Positions 38,848-47,432 of a stretch of DNA of 64,000 nt are shown one piece after another. The translations under genes and the position numbers were made by a program. Position 1 is the stretch's first letter. Each line of letters opens with the position of its first letter. Location of the stretch: positions 186,001 to 250,000 of the forward strand of contig CAVTTR010000002.1 in NCBI GenBank assembly GCA_963737745.1, in the 5' to 3' direction. This DNA is from Bog-473 sp963737745 (lineage in GTDB: Bacteria > Actinomycetota > Acidimicrobiia > Acidimicrobiales > RAAP-2). The notes under the pieces are model-generated. The model was not told the DNA's origin. It made no database searches and worked only from the letters and a program-made list of their open reading frames with translations.

Positions 38848-39652
38848 ATGACACCTGAAACCTCTGCCGCCGAGACCACCACCGACCCGCGGGCGCTCGA
38901 TTCATCCACCCTGGTGGCGCGCCTGGGCGACGTCACCCAGTGGGAGCTCGAGGTGCTGGAGAACCAGCACCTCAGCCCGAGCATGCGCCGGATTCGCTGC
39001 ACCGCGCCCGGCCTCGCCGACCTGTCCTACCTCCCCGGGCAAGATGTGATGCTGAACGTTCCCACCCCTTCCGGCTCCTTCTTTCGACGCCGCTACACCA
39101 TTCGCTCCTTCGAGCCCGAGGTCCCGGCGATCGACATCGACATGGTCCTGCACGGCGATGGTCCGGCGGCGTCCTGGGCCACGGACGCAAAACCAGGCGA
39201 CACCATTGAGGCCATCGGCCCCCGGGGCAAGATCACGGTCGATCCCGAGGCGGAGTGGCACCTCTTTGTCGGCGACGACTCGGCCATTCCCGCCAGCCTG
39301 GCCATGGCCGCCTCATTGCCCGATCCGGCCCAGGCGCTGGTGGTGCTCGAGGTCGACGGGGCCTGATGACGAACAAACGGCCCATGCGCCCGACGGCCAG
39401 GTCGTCCCCGTCCGCTGGTTGCACCGGGCCGGCGGCGACCCCGCCTCGGGGGACCAGTTGCTCGCCGCCCTGAACGATCTTCCCCTGCCCTCGGGACCCG
39501 GTCATGCGTATCTGGCCGGCGAGCTCGGGGTAGTGGCGCAGATGCGCAAAGCCCTGCTGGCCCGGGGCATGGAGCCCGAGCACATCTCCGCCAAGGCCTA
39601 TTGGCGGGTCGGGAGGGCCAATGCGGCCCATGGTGAACCCGAGCGGCCGTAG
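38848..39652 (+). CDS. Siderophore-interacting-type FAD/NADPH reductase (frameshifted)
   Basis: A flavoprotein of the siderophore-interacting protein (ViuB-like) family, expected to reduce ferric siderophores. The ATG at 38848 starts MTPETSAAETTTD. Family parts: SPSMRRIRCTAPGLADL, FFRRRYTIRSFEP (FAD binding), GPRGKITVDPEAEWHLFVGD, DDSAIPASLAMAASLP. An extra G near 39358 (VDGA-stop for VDGPDDE) shifts the frame. The C-terminal HAYLAGELGVVAQMRKALLA and AKAYWRVGRANAAHGEP are family-specific. About 268 aa. It lies 44 nt after glgX but has no metabolic link to it. Confidence 0.9.
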
Positions 39653-39773
39653 CATCTTCTAGGCTGTCACATCCGATGGCCGCTGGTGGCGGTTGCCGGG
39701 CAACGCAATGGCGGGCCACACGGGTGGGACGGTGTTCAAGTTGCCTGGTGGACTGCTCTGCCAGTAGACCATG

Positions 39774-39840
39774 ATGTCCAAATGACGCAGTAGTCCAAAT
39801 GACGCAGTAGTCCAAATGACGCAGTAGTCCAAATAACGCA
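39774..39840. repeat. 17-bp tandem repeat array upstream of small conserved gene
   Basis: Three exact copies of AATGACGCAGTAGTCCA (39781-39797, 39798-39814, 39815-39831) with a partial copy (gatgtcca) before and a variant (aataacgca) after. The array ends 3 nt before the ATG at 39844, so it occupies the leader or promoter position. A 17-bp unit is not a multiple of three and the array lies outside coding sequence. Confidence 0.95.
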
Positions 39841-39843
39841 CTG

Positions 39844-40170
39844 ATGGGGGCAAAGAAAAAGATGGACCTCAAACCTGGTACTCGATGGGCCAGCCAAGTC
39901 TGTGACACCGAGGTGATCGTGGTGCGTGCGCCGACGCAGGGAGTGACCCTCGAGTGTGGCGGTCAACCGGTGGTCCCGGTCGGCACCGATGCCGCGTCCG
40001 GCCTCACGCTCGACCCGTCCTTTGCCGAGGGCTCGCCCATCGGCAAGCGCTACGCCGACGCGGATTCAGGCATCGAGCTGCTGGTCACCAAGGCCGGAGC
40101 GGGCAGCTTGGCCCTGGACGGGGTGGCAATCCCCCTCAAAGAAGCCAAGCCCCTGCCTTCGTCGGACTGA
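39844..40170 (+). CDS. Conserved hypothetical protein linked to acyl-CoA synthetase
   Basis: A 108-aa protein. From residue 7, MDLKPGTRWASQVCDTEVIV begins a compact domain with LECGGQPVVPV, GKRYADADSGIELLVTKAGA and LKEAKPLPSSD. I recall similar small proteins directly before AMP-binding acyl-CoA synthetases in actinobacteria, with no assigned function. One start-proximal Lys-rich stretch (MGAKKKMDLK) suggests that the second ATG at 39862 may be the true start. It is likely co-transcribed with the synthetase 10 nt downstream. Confidence 0.78.
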   Translation: MGAKKKMDLKPGTRWASQVCDTEVIVVRAPTQGVTLECGGQPVVPVGTDAASGLTLDPSFAEGSPIGKRYADADSGIELLVTKAGAGSLALDGVAIPLKEAKPLPSSD

Positions 40171-40180
40171 AACCTCTGCC

Positions 40181-41689
40181 ATGCACCTGAGCTCACTGCT
40201 GGAGATCGTGGCGGGCGCGCTACCCGACCGGGTCGCAGTCGCTGCCCCTAACGAAGGTGACCTGACCTACGAGGCACTCTTTGCCCGAGCCCAGGCCGCA
40301 GCGCGCCATCTGCAGGACATCAGCGCCGAACGCCTGATCGCGGTGGACGTGAACTCCGAGGCCGTGCCCATCGGCCTCTTCTCCGCCGCCTTGGCCGGCA
40401 TTCCCTACGTGCCGGTCAACTACCGGCTGGCCGACGCGCAGCTGAAAGCCATCATTGAGCGCGCCGCCCCGGGATTGGCCGTGGTCGAGTCGTCCGTGCC
40501 GGGCCGCCTGGGATCCGAGATCCCCGGGCTCACCTTGGTCAGCCGCACCGACTTCGTGGCCTTCGACGGTCCCGAGCCCGCCACGCCCGCCAGCACGGAC
40601 ACCGAAGACCCGGCCGTACTGCTCTTCACCAGCGGCACCACCGGAGAGCCCAAGGCTGCGGTGCTCCGCCACCGCCACCTGACCAGCTACGTGCTCGAGA
40701 CGGTGGAATTCATGGGAGCCGAACCCGAGGACGCCGCGTTAGTCAGCGTCCCGCCGTATCACATCGCCGGCATCGCGGCCGTGCTGACCTCGGTCTGGTC
40801 CGGTCGCCGCCTGGTCTACCTGCCCCAGTTCAGCGCCGAGAGCTGGGTCGACGCCGCGGCCGAGGAAGCGGTGACGCACGCCATGGTGGTGCCGACCATG
40901 CTCGGACGCATCCTCGAGGTGCTGGCCGAGCGGGGCGAGAAGCTGCCGGCCCTGCGCCACCTCTCCTACGGCGGGGGGCGCATGCCGATGACCCTGGTCG
41001 AGCGGGCCCTGGAGCATCTGCCCCATGTCGGTTTGGTCAACGCCTACGGGCTGACCGAGACCAGCTCGACCATTGCCGTGCTCGGTCCCGATGACCACAA
41101 GGAGGCCGCAGCATCGAGCGACCCCGACGTGCGGGCCCGCCTGGGCTCGGTCGGCCGCCCCCTCCCGAACCTCGAGGTCGAGATCCGGGACTACGACGGC
41201 GCACCGGTTGCGGCCGGGACCCACGGGGAAATCTGGGTGCGCGGCGACCAGGTCTCGGGCGAGTACCTCGGCAAGGGAGCTTCCCTCTCGCCCGAAGGTT
41301 GGCTGGCCACCAACGACGGGGGCTGGCTGGACGCCGATGGCTTCCTCTTCGTCGAGGGCCGGCTGGACGATGTGATCGTCCGAGGCGGGGAGAACCTTTC
41401 GCCGGGGGAGATCGAAGACGTTCTGTTGACCCATGTCTCGGTGGCCGATTGTGCCGTCATCGGTGTGCCCGATGAGGAGTGGGGCGAAGCCGTGGCGGCG
41501 GTGATCGTGCTCCACGAGGGTCACGACGCCGACCCCGACGCGCTGCGGGCATGGGTGGCCGAGCGACTGCGCTCCACCCGGGCGCCTGGGCGCATCGAGT
41601 TCCGCACCGAGCTGCCCTACAACGAGACCGGCAAGCTGCTCCGCCGGGTACTCAAGGCCGAAATGAGCCCGGAGCCCACCGCCTCATAA
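40181..41689 (+). CDS. AMP-dependent acyl-CoA synthetase/ligase
   Basis: A 502-aa ANL-superfamily ligase that activates a carboxylic acid through an acyl-adenylate. Motifs are LLFTSGTTGEPKAAVLRHRH (P-loop), YGLTETSSTIAVLGP (A5), GWLATNDGGWLDADGFLFVE (A7), GRLDDVIVRGGENLSPGEIE (A8 hinge) and the C-terminal lysine PYNETGKLLRR. The ATG at 40181 follows the preceding small gene closely. The acid substrate cannot be predicted. It may belong with the enoyl-CoA hydratase and CoA-transferase genes 3-6 kb downstream. Confidence 0.93.
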   Translation: MHLSSLLEIVAGALPDRVAVAAPNEGDLTYEALFARAQAAARHLQDISAERLIAVDVNSEAVPIGLFSAALAGIPYVPVNYRLADAQLKAIIERAAPGLAVVESSVPGRLGSEIPGLTLVSRTDFVAFDGPEPATPASTDTEDPAVLLFTSGTTGEPKAAVLRHRHLTSYVLETVEFMGAEPEDAALVSVPPYHIAGIAAVLTSVWSGRRLVYLPQFSAESWVDAAAEEAVTHAMVVPTMLGRILEVLAERGEKLPALRHLSYGGGRMPMTLVERALEHLPHVGLVNAYGLTETSSTIAVLGPDDHKEAAASSDPDVRARLGSVGRPLPNLEVEIRDYDGAPVAAGTHGEIWVRGDQVSGEYLGKGASLSPEGWLATNDGGWLDADGFLFVEGRLDDVIVRGGENLSPGEIEDVLLTHVSVADCAVIGVPDEEWGEAVAAVIVLHEGHDADPDALRAWVAERLRSTRAPGRIEFRTELPYNETGKLLRRVLKAEMSPEPTAS

Positions 41690-41738
41690 CGCGCCGCGTG
41701 CTGGGCGTACCCGAAGTGACGGTCACCGAGGTCCATCG

Positions 41739-41758
41739 CCTCGCTCGGTAAAGCGAGG
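41739..41758. terminator. Hairpin downstream of acyl-CoA synthetase gene
   Basis: CCTCGCT (41739-41745) pairs with AGCGAGG (41752-41758) across a 6-nt loop, 50 nt after the stop codon. No T-tract follows. It may terminate transcription or mark an RNA structure. Confidence 0.4.
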
Positions 41759-41765
41759 ACCCTTG

Positions 41766-41785
41766 GTTCGACGTACACGTCGAAC
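41766..41785. promoter_or_regulatory. 9-bp-arm palindrome in intergenic region
   Basis: GTTCGACGT (41766-41774) and ACGTCGAAC (41777-41785) form a near-perfect palindrome with a 2-nt centre. The short spacer favours a protein-binding site over a hairpin. It lies 8 nt after another stem-loop and about 300 nt before the pseudopilin genes. Confidence 0.4.
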
Positions 41786-42080
41786 TCGTGGTTCCGGCAG
41801 GTTCGGCTGTCCGTCTCGATTCGACGGGATTGTTGTTTTCGGCATGTTGCCGCGTGTGCACGAGTATCTATCTCGTCGCCGCCGGCGCAGCACACGGACT
41901 CGACTCTGACGGCGTGAACGGTGTTCAAAATGGGATCTTGAGAAACGCGAGGTGCCGGTGGAGTGTCGATTGGCGACGCAACCGTTTCGCAACCTCACTC
42001 GGGGATTTGTGCCCTAGTGCGAAGCCATTCGAATTGTCAATCTCTTCGTAAGGACTCCGCAAGGAGAGGGAGAGGGGCAA

Positions 42081-43520
42081 TTGAGACCAGTAAAGGAACA
42101 GACCGCTCGAACGCCGTGGCGCTCCGTCGCCCACGATCGTTCGATGTACACCGAAGACGGCTTTACCCTTATCGAGCTCATCATCGTCGTAGCTGTGGTT
42201 CCCGCCATCATTGGAGCGATCAGCCTGGCGCTCATTTCGGTGCTCTCGCTTCAAGGTGGCGTGTCGAACGGCATCTCCGCCTCGGCCGATGCTCAGGTGG
42301 TCTCGGCCAACTTTCAGAAGGATGTCGAAAGTGCGGAGATGATCACCACTGCGCCTTCGAGCACACCGCAGTGTGGAACTGGGACACAGTTGCTCGGGCT
42401 GGAATGGAACCAACAAGGCACAGTTTACGAGGACATCGTCTCCTATGTGAAGGTCGACAATGGTTCGAGTTCATCGTTGGTGCGTCACTACTGCACCAAT
42501 GGTTCCACGACCCCGACGAGCACCTCCACTGTTTCGTCGGACATCCCGCAGAGCCAGTCCCAATCCGCACCGGTCACCATCGTTCCGGCCAGCTTCGACG
42601 CCAGCGCCGCGGCGGGGTGGACGTCGACGGTTGGTGTCACCGGCGTTACCTTTGCGACGACGGAGCCGACGAGTGGGTACTCGTACAAGTTGACCGCAGT
42701 CCCCGAGGCCACCACGACTGGCGCCTCGCAAGTCGCTGCTCTTTCCACAACCTGTGGCTTCGCCACACCGGGAACGGGCACCTACGCGTCAACCTTGTGT
42801 TTCGTGGACCTCTCTCCCTATGACGACACCCCGGCTCCTTGTCCGGGATCTCCGGGCTTCCAAGCAATAACGGCAGGAATCGTCGGCACCCCGTTCACGC
42901 TCAGCTTCTGCGTAAAGGTGAGCAGCGCGACAAGTGCTGGTTCGCCGATCACCGGGCCTCGCGCCACACCCGTCCCATTCGGGACCATCAAGGGGAACAC
43001 CACAGGAGGGGGATTCAACGGTGTCAGTGCCGTTTCTCTCCCTAGCTATGCCAACCCTCCTACAAGCGAGGCTTTCTTGGGCAACAACGGCTTCTATACC
43101 GGCGTACCCGGGAATCCTGCGCTCTACTCCGAGGTCGAAGGTTCCACGACCACCATTCAAGTCATCGATATCCAGGTGTTGGATGCGGTTGGCAACCCGG
43201 CAACGGGCTGGGGACTCGTCACCGGGGACGCGGAGTCAACAGACGCCGGCGAGTCGATGACGTGGACCTCCGACAAGCCCTTGTCCCTCGTTCCAAACAG
43301 CCCGATATCGGCGATCGGTAATGCATGCGCCGCACCGGTATCTCCCGATGGCCTCACGGGGGTGGGCACAACCACGGTGGAGTGTGCGGCCACGGTGGAC
43401 TCGGACAAAACCGGCACGGTCATGCTCCAGGCGCCCGCACCGACAACGTTGACGGTAACGATGGTTGGAACGGGACTTGAGGCCGTATTCCTTGGACTGC
43501 TCTTGCCGGGTGCATCATGA
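42081..43520 (+). CDS. Prepilin-type N-terminal methylation protein (large pseudopilin-like)
   Basis: 479 aa. A leader of about 26 residues ends at the prepilin peptidase site G|FTLIELIIVVAVV, followed by the hydrophobic N-terminal helix. The long C-terminal region is Ser/Thr/Gly-rich with several cysteines and probably extracellular beta structure. Pilins are usually 130-200 aa, so this is unusually large for the class. The TTG start at 42081 follows a strong purine-rich ribosome-binding region. The next gene begins 4 nt before its stop (ATGA), so it heads a three-gene operon. Confidence 0.85.
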   Translation: MRPVKEQTARTPWRSVAHDRSMYTEDGFTLIELIIVVAVVPAIIGAISLALISVLSLQGGVSNGISASADAQVVSANFQKDVESAEMITTAPSSTPQCGTGTQLLGLEWNQQGTVYEDIVSYVKVDNGSSSSLVRHYCTNGSTTPTSTSTVSSDIPQSQSQSAPVTIVPASFDASAAAGWTSTVGVTGVTFATTEPTSGYSYKLTAVPEATTTGASQVAALSTTCGFATPGTGTYASTLCFVDLSPYDDTPAPCPGSPGFQAITAGIVGTPFTLSFCVKVSSATSAGSPITGPRATPVPFGTIKGNTTGGGFNGVSAVSLPSYANPPTSEAFLGNNGFYTGVPGNPALYSEVEGSTTTIQVIDIQVLDAVGNPATGWGLVTGDAESTDAGESMTWTSDKPLSLVPNSPISAIGNACAAPVSPDGLTGVGTTTVECAATVDSDKTGTVMLQAPAPTTLTVTMVGTGLEAVFLGLLLPGAS

Positions 43521-44396
43521 AAGGAACCTCGCGAAACTCGGTCGAAGGTCCAGTCCCTGTGGGCCCTCTCGCCGATCGGCGCCGATCGGAAGCCGGCGAT
43601 ACTCTCATCGAAGTTCTGCTCGCCGTCGTCATGTTGGGATTGACCTCTGTCGCATTGCTGACTGCATTTGGCACAATCATCTCGAGCTCGGCCGAGTATC
43701 GCGGCCTCGCCACCATGGACACTGTGCTCAGGTCGGCTTCCCAACAGGCGGTCTCCCAGGTTGGCCGGCAGTCCGAGCGCGCTATTCGCTTCGTGTGAGA
43801 GCGCGGGTCCGAGCGGCCCCGGCCAGGTGAACTTCTCTCTTCCTGCCGGCTACACGGCAGTGGTCAGTTCGGTCCAGTACTGGAACGCCTCGGCCACCCC
43901 TCCCGCCTTCGATCCACCCGCCACCTGGCTCGGCACGTCTTTCAGCCCCTGCATTCCCAATGCGCCCCAGTTGCTCACGATCACGGTGACCGCTGGTTCC
44001 AGCGGCAAGAGTTCATCCATCCACTCCGTGGTTGATGAGCAGCAGAGTCGCCCCGTCACTGGAGCAGACGCGGCCACTCGACTGGTCTTCCTCACCGAGC
44101 CGGGAGACGGGACCGCTGGGACGAACCTCAGTCCTCAGCCGGCGGTCGCAGTCGAGGATGCAAACGGCAACATCGTCTACAGCGACTTGTCTGACGTCAA
44201 ACTGACGATCAGTGGTGGGCCTGGTGGGACCACGTTGTCCAATACATGTACGGGTAGCGAATTCTACGGCGTGGTCACCTTCTCCAACTGCTCAGTCACG
44301 ACGGCGGGAACGGGCTACTCCCTGACGGCGACCGACGGAGCGTTGCAATCAGCTATCAGCAATACGTTCGACGTGACTACAGGGACTGGCACCTAG
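43517..44396 (+). CDS. Second pseudopilin-like protein (frameshifted)
   Basis: The ATG overlaps the preceding stop. The N-terminus carries a type IV prepilin motif, EAGDTLIEVLLAVVMLGL (cut before D in G|DTLIEV), and a hydrophobic helix. The frame stops after QSERAIRFV near 43797, while the continuation FASCESAGPSGPGQVNF and a long Ser/Thr-rich domain lie in another frame. A one-base error near 43780 would give about 293 aa. The C-terminal part (AAVAVEDANGNIV-like Big-domain sequence: QPAVAVEDANGNIVYSDLS) suggests an Ig-like fold. It is likely a minor pilin. Confidence 0.78.
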
Positions 44397-45056
44397 ATGG
44401 GACCACGAGACATGACCATACGGACAAATGCCCACAGCCCGGCGAGCGGGTCGCTGCACCGGCACGTTGACGCCCTGGGGAATTGGATGAAGGAAAAAAC
44501 CCACAAGAACTGCGATCGGGATGAAGCCGGTGCTGTCCTCATTCTTGCGCTGGCCTTTCTCCTCACCGCAGGTACGATCATCGGGGGACTCGCGGGTTGG
44601 ATCACCAACGACCTCAACAACAGCACACAATTCAAATCAGCTCGCGCGCTGGAGTACTCGGCCAGTAACGCAACTGAATTGGCGATTCAGAGCATCCGTT
44701 ATGACCCATTGCTCGCAACAACGCAGAACGCCAACCCACCAGCCCCGTGCTGGGGAACTGGCCCCGGTTCTGACGTTTCGATTCCCGAGGCAGGCACAAC
44801 TTCTGATGACATGTCGGTCTGGTGCAGCACCAAGTGGACCCCGTCCAGCGCGTCAACGAGAGTCGTCACGATCTCGACGTGCTCGAGTAGCGAGAGTGCG
44901 GCGACGTGTTCCGCCAACCCCTACCTCCAGGCCACTGTTGTCTTTGACGACTACCCCCCCGGAATCAGCGCACCCAATCCGAACGCGTGCGTCGTGTATT
45001 GCGGAACAGGAATGACGGTCAGCAGTTGGCGCTGGTCGCCGGCGACTGGCGGTTGA
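44397..45056 (+). CDS. PilX-like pilus assembly protein
   Basis: A 219-aa protein starting directly after the previous stop. A charged N-terminus of about 45 residues is followed by DEAGAVLILALAFLLTAGTI, a single hydrophobic helix, and SARALEYSASNATELAIQ. This pattern (helix then AEAGL/ELAI-like run) is typical of PilX/minor pilin proteins. No clear GFxLIE motif is present. A Ser/Thr/Cys-rich extracellular part follows. The start may instead be the ATG at 44412 or 44487. Confidence 0.7.
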   Translation: MGPRDMTIRTNAHSPASGSLHRHVDALGNWMKEKTHKNCDRDEAGAVLILALAFLLTAGTIIGGLAGWITNDLNNSTQFKSARALEYSASNATELAIQSIRYDPLLATTQNANPPAPCWGTGPGSDVSIPEAGTTSDDMSVWCSTKWTPSSASTRVVTISTCSSSESAATCSANPYLQATVVFDDYPPGISAPNPNACVVYCGTGMTVSSWRWSPATGG

Positions 45057-45091
45057 CGCTGCTGGTGGCAGCCAGGCCACCGGCAGTCTCA

Positions 45092-46080
45092 TCAAACCGC
45101 CTGGTTACCCGGCCGTTCGTCGGTCAGCTCATCGACCAGTCCCCAGCGCAACGCCGTGGTGGCGTCGATCGACTTTCCGCCCAGGGCGAGCAGCGCCATG
45201 CGGTGTCGCCCCACCCGTCGGGTGATGCTGGCCGTGCCTCCAGCCCCGGGAATGAGACCCAGGCCGACTTCGGGAAGTGCGGCCGTAAAGCTGCGGTGCG
45301 CCACCACGCGGGAGGCGAAGGCCGGCAACTCGACTCCCGAACCGGCACACGGACCATGGACGTGGACCACCAGGCGGGAGCCGAGCCCAGCGATCGACCG
45401 CCCGATGCTGGTGGCCAGCCGGACGACATGAGCCGCCGCCGGATCGGTGAAGGTGCCGAATTCATCGAGGTCGCCCCCGCTGCAGAAGCTCGGTCCTTCG
45501 CCGCGGAGCGAGACCTCGGTCAATGAGGGATCCGCTTCGGCCAGAGCCAGGCCCTCGAGGAGCCCGTCACGGAGGGACCGGCTGAGCGCGTTGCGCACGT
45601 GAGGCCGGTTGAGCACGAGTTCGAGCCGGTCGCCCTGCCGCGACACCTTGACCGCGGGCCCAACTTCTGGTCGGGCCTCTTTGACCGGTCGCTTGGTCCG
45701 CCACTTCTTGAACTCTGCTCCGGCTTGCAGCACCGAGTAGGCGGCGGACTCGGCCACCAGGGCTCGGCCGAGAGAGGGGGATCCTTCGCGCAGGCAGAGG
45801 ACCAGCGTGGTGGCGGCGATGGGGTTGCGCTCCACTGCGGCGGCGATGTCGTCGACCGAGGCCACACCCTCTTCGGGCGCCACATCCGCCCAGGCCGGGG
45901 CGGCGCCGGCGGCGCGATCCACCGCGACCACCACACAGGGCAGGGAGGAGAGGCCTTCGAGCACCGGTGGCGTTTCAGTCCCCAGTCAGGTGAGCCGCCG
46001 GCTGTTCCGGCCTCTCGCTTGACCAGGACAAGTAAGCCGTCAGGGTCCGACAGCAGCTCCGCCCCGAACGGCGAGCGCAC
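45092..46080 (-). CDS. Enoyl-CoA hydratase/isomerase-family protein (N-terminal frameshift)
   Basis: A crotonase-fold protein. The C-terminal 200 residues carry NRPHVRNALSRSLRDGLLEG, GEGPSFCSGGDLDEFG (oxyanion hole), GPCAGSGVELPAFASRV and LPEVGLGLIPGAGGTASI, where a Glu normally acts in catalysis. About 100 N-terminal residues (LSSLPCVVVAVDR) precede the usual domain and look like a partial duplicate crotonase fold. The frame changes near 45985, joining SPFGAELLSDPDGLLVLVKR to ETPPVLEGLSSLP. The true start may lie a little upstream of 46080. It overlaps no neighbour but faces the pilin operon. Confidence 0.85.
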
Positions 46081-46223
46081 CAGGGCCGCCAGTTCGCCGT
46101 CGGATGTGTGGAGTACGCGGATGGCATGACGCTACAGGACGGCACTGCGCCTCCCATTGCCAACGGCGAGAGGTGTCGGGGGCCAGGCCAGGGGGGACAG
46201 GCCATGAGTGGGAGGATCGTGCG

Positions 46224-47432
46224 GTGCAGAGACGAGCCCAGGCCTGGGCCGAGAGCGGTGCCTGTGTCCTGACCGGACGACCCGACGGTCCGCCCCTGGG
46301 GGCCCCGGCGGCGCTGATTGACCTGGTCGAGCGGGCGGCGGCGGTGGTCCGAAAGCACGGCGTCGAGGCCCTCGACGGGCTGGCTCTCCTGGGCGAGCGG
46401 GCCGCCCTGAGCGGTCTCTCTCGCCAGGGCGCCATCAGCTGCGGTGGGGTGACCCGCCTGGTACCCACTCCGACCGGCTGGCTGGCGGTGTCCCTGCCCC
46501 GGCCCGAGGACGTCGAGGCCCTTCCCGCGTGGCTCGGCCACGAGGTTCCTTCGGACGATCCGTGGCCAACCATTTATGGGGTGGCGGCAAAGGTGAGCGC
46601 GACCTCACTCGACGAACAGGCCGCCCTGCTCGGTCTGCCCATCGCCGCCGTGAGCTCCGTGGGCCCCAACGGGCTGGACTTTTTCGGTCTGCCGGTGGGT
46701 GCCGAGCAGGTGGAGGGAAACCACGGCGGCTCCGTTTCGCCGGAGGAAGCGACGGTGCTCGATCTCTCCGCCTTGTGGGCCGGTCCGCTCTGCGGCCAGC
46801 TGCTGGCCGAGGCGGGGGCCAGGGTGATCAAGGTCGAGTCGACGTCACGGCCCGACGGCGCCCGGCTCGGGCCCGCCCCATTTTTCGATCTCCTCAATGG
46901 GGCCAAGCGGTCCGTGGCCTTGGACCTGGCCACCGCGGCGGGGCAGCGAGACCTGGTGCGGCTGATCGCCCGAGCCGACATCGTTATTGAGAGCAGCCGG
47001 CCGCGAGCCCTAGAACAGATGGGCATCGACAGCCGGAGCATGCTGCGCCAGGGTGGCAGGCCACAGGTCTGGGTTTCCATCACGAGCCACGGCCGCGGTC
47101 CGGCCACCGGACAGCGGGTGGGATTTGGCGATGTGGCCGCGGCGGCGGGTGGTCTCGTGGCGGCCGATCACGACGGACCCCTCTTTCTGGCCGATGCCGT
47201 GGCCGACCCCCTCACCGGCCTGGTCGCGGCGGCCGCCGTGCTGAAGGTGCTCGAGGGCGGTGGGCGATGGCTGATTGACGCCGCCATGGCACCGATGGCG
47301 GCCTCGGTGGCCGGACCCTTGCTGGACGTGACCGGCCTGTCCACTCAGGCCCCCCGCGCCCGCCCGGTGAGGGGCCCGGCACCCGCCTTGGGGGCGGACA
47401 CGCAAGCGGTGTTGGCGGAACTGGCCTTATGA
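46224..47432 (+). CDS. CaiB/BaiF-family CoA transferase (class III)
   Basis: A family III CoA transferase that moves CoA between acyl groups. The GTG at 46224 gives 402 aa. The first 170 residues are diverged. The family core begins with TVLDLSALWAGPLCGQLLAE, AGARVIKVESTSRPDG, FFDLLNGAKRSVALDLATA and LIARADIVIESSRPRAL, then ITSHGRGP. The catalytic Asp region (DVAAAAGG) is present in altered form. Its stop overlaps the amidohydrolase start (ATGA), so the pair is co-translated. It is probably linked to the divergent enoyl-CoA hydratase. Confidence 0.87.
   Translation: MQRRAQAWAESGACVLTGRPDGPPLGAPAALIDLVERAAAVVRKHGVEALDGLALLGERAALSGLSRQGAISCGGVTRLVPTPTGWLAVSLPRPEDVEALPAWLGHEVPSDDPWPTIYGVAAKVSATSLDEQAALLGLPIAAVSSVGPNGLDFFGLPVGAEQVEGNHGGSVSPEEATVLDLSALWAGPLCGQLLAEAGARVIKVESTSRPDGARLGPAPFFDLLNGAKRSVALDLATAAGQRDLVRLIARADIVIESSRPRALEQMGIDSRSMLRQGGRPQVWVSITSHGRGPATGQRVGFGDVAAAAGGLVAADHDGPLFLADAVADPLTGLVAAAAVLKVLEGGGRWLIDAAMAPMAASVAGPLLDVTGLSTQAPRARPVRGPAPALGADTQAVLAELAL

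Larger units (their letters stand above)
41690..42080. other. Intergenic region of about 390 nt with two inverted repeats
   Basis: No coding frame is convincing. It holds two inverted repeats near its start (41739-41758 and 41766-41785, listed separately), and the remainder should contain the promoter of the pseudopilin operon. A purine-rich stretch (gcaaggagagggagagggg) lies 5-25 nt before the start at 42081 and is a strong ribosome-binding region. Confidence 0.5.

Noticed and set aside
39774..39840. Possible CRISPR array
   Set aside because: The 17-bp units are directly adjacent with no spacers, and no cas gene is present.
41731..41785. Possible tRNA gene (stem-loops with GGTTCGAC)
   Set aside because: No acceptor stem, anticodon arm or overall cloverleaf can be formed around the two hairpins.
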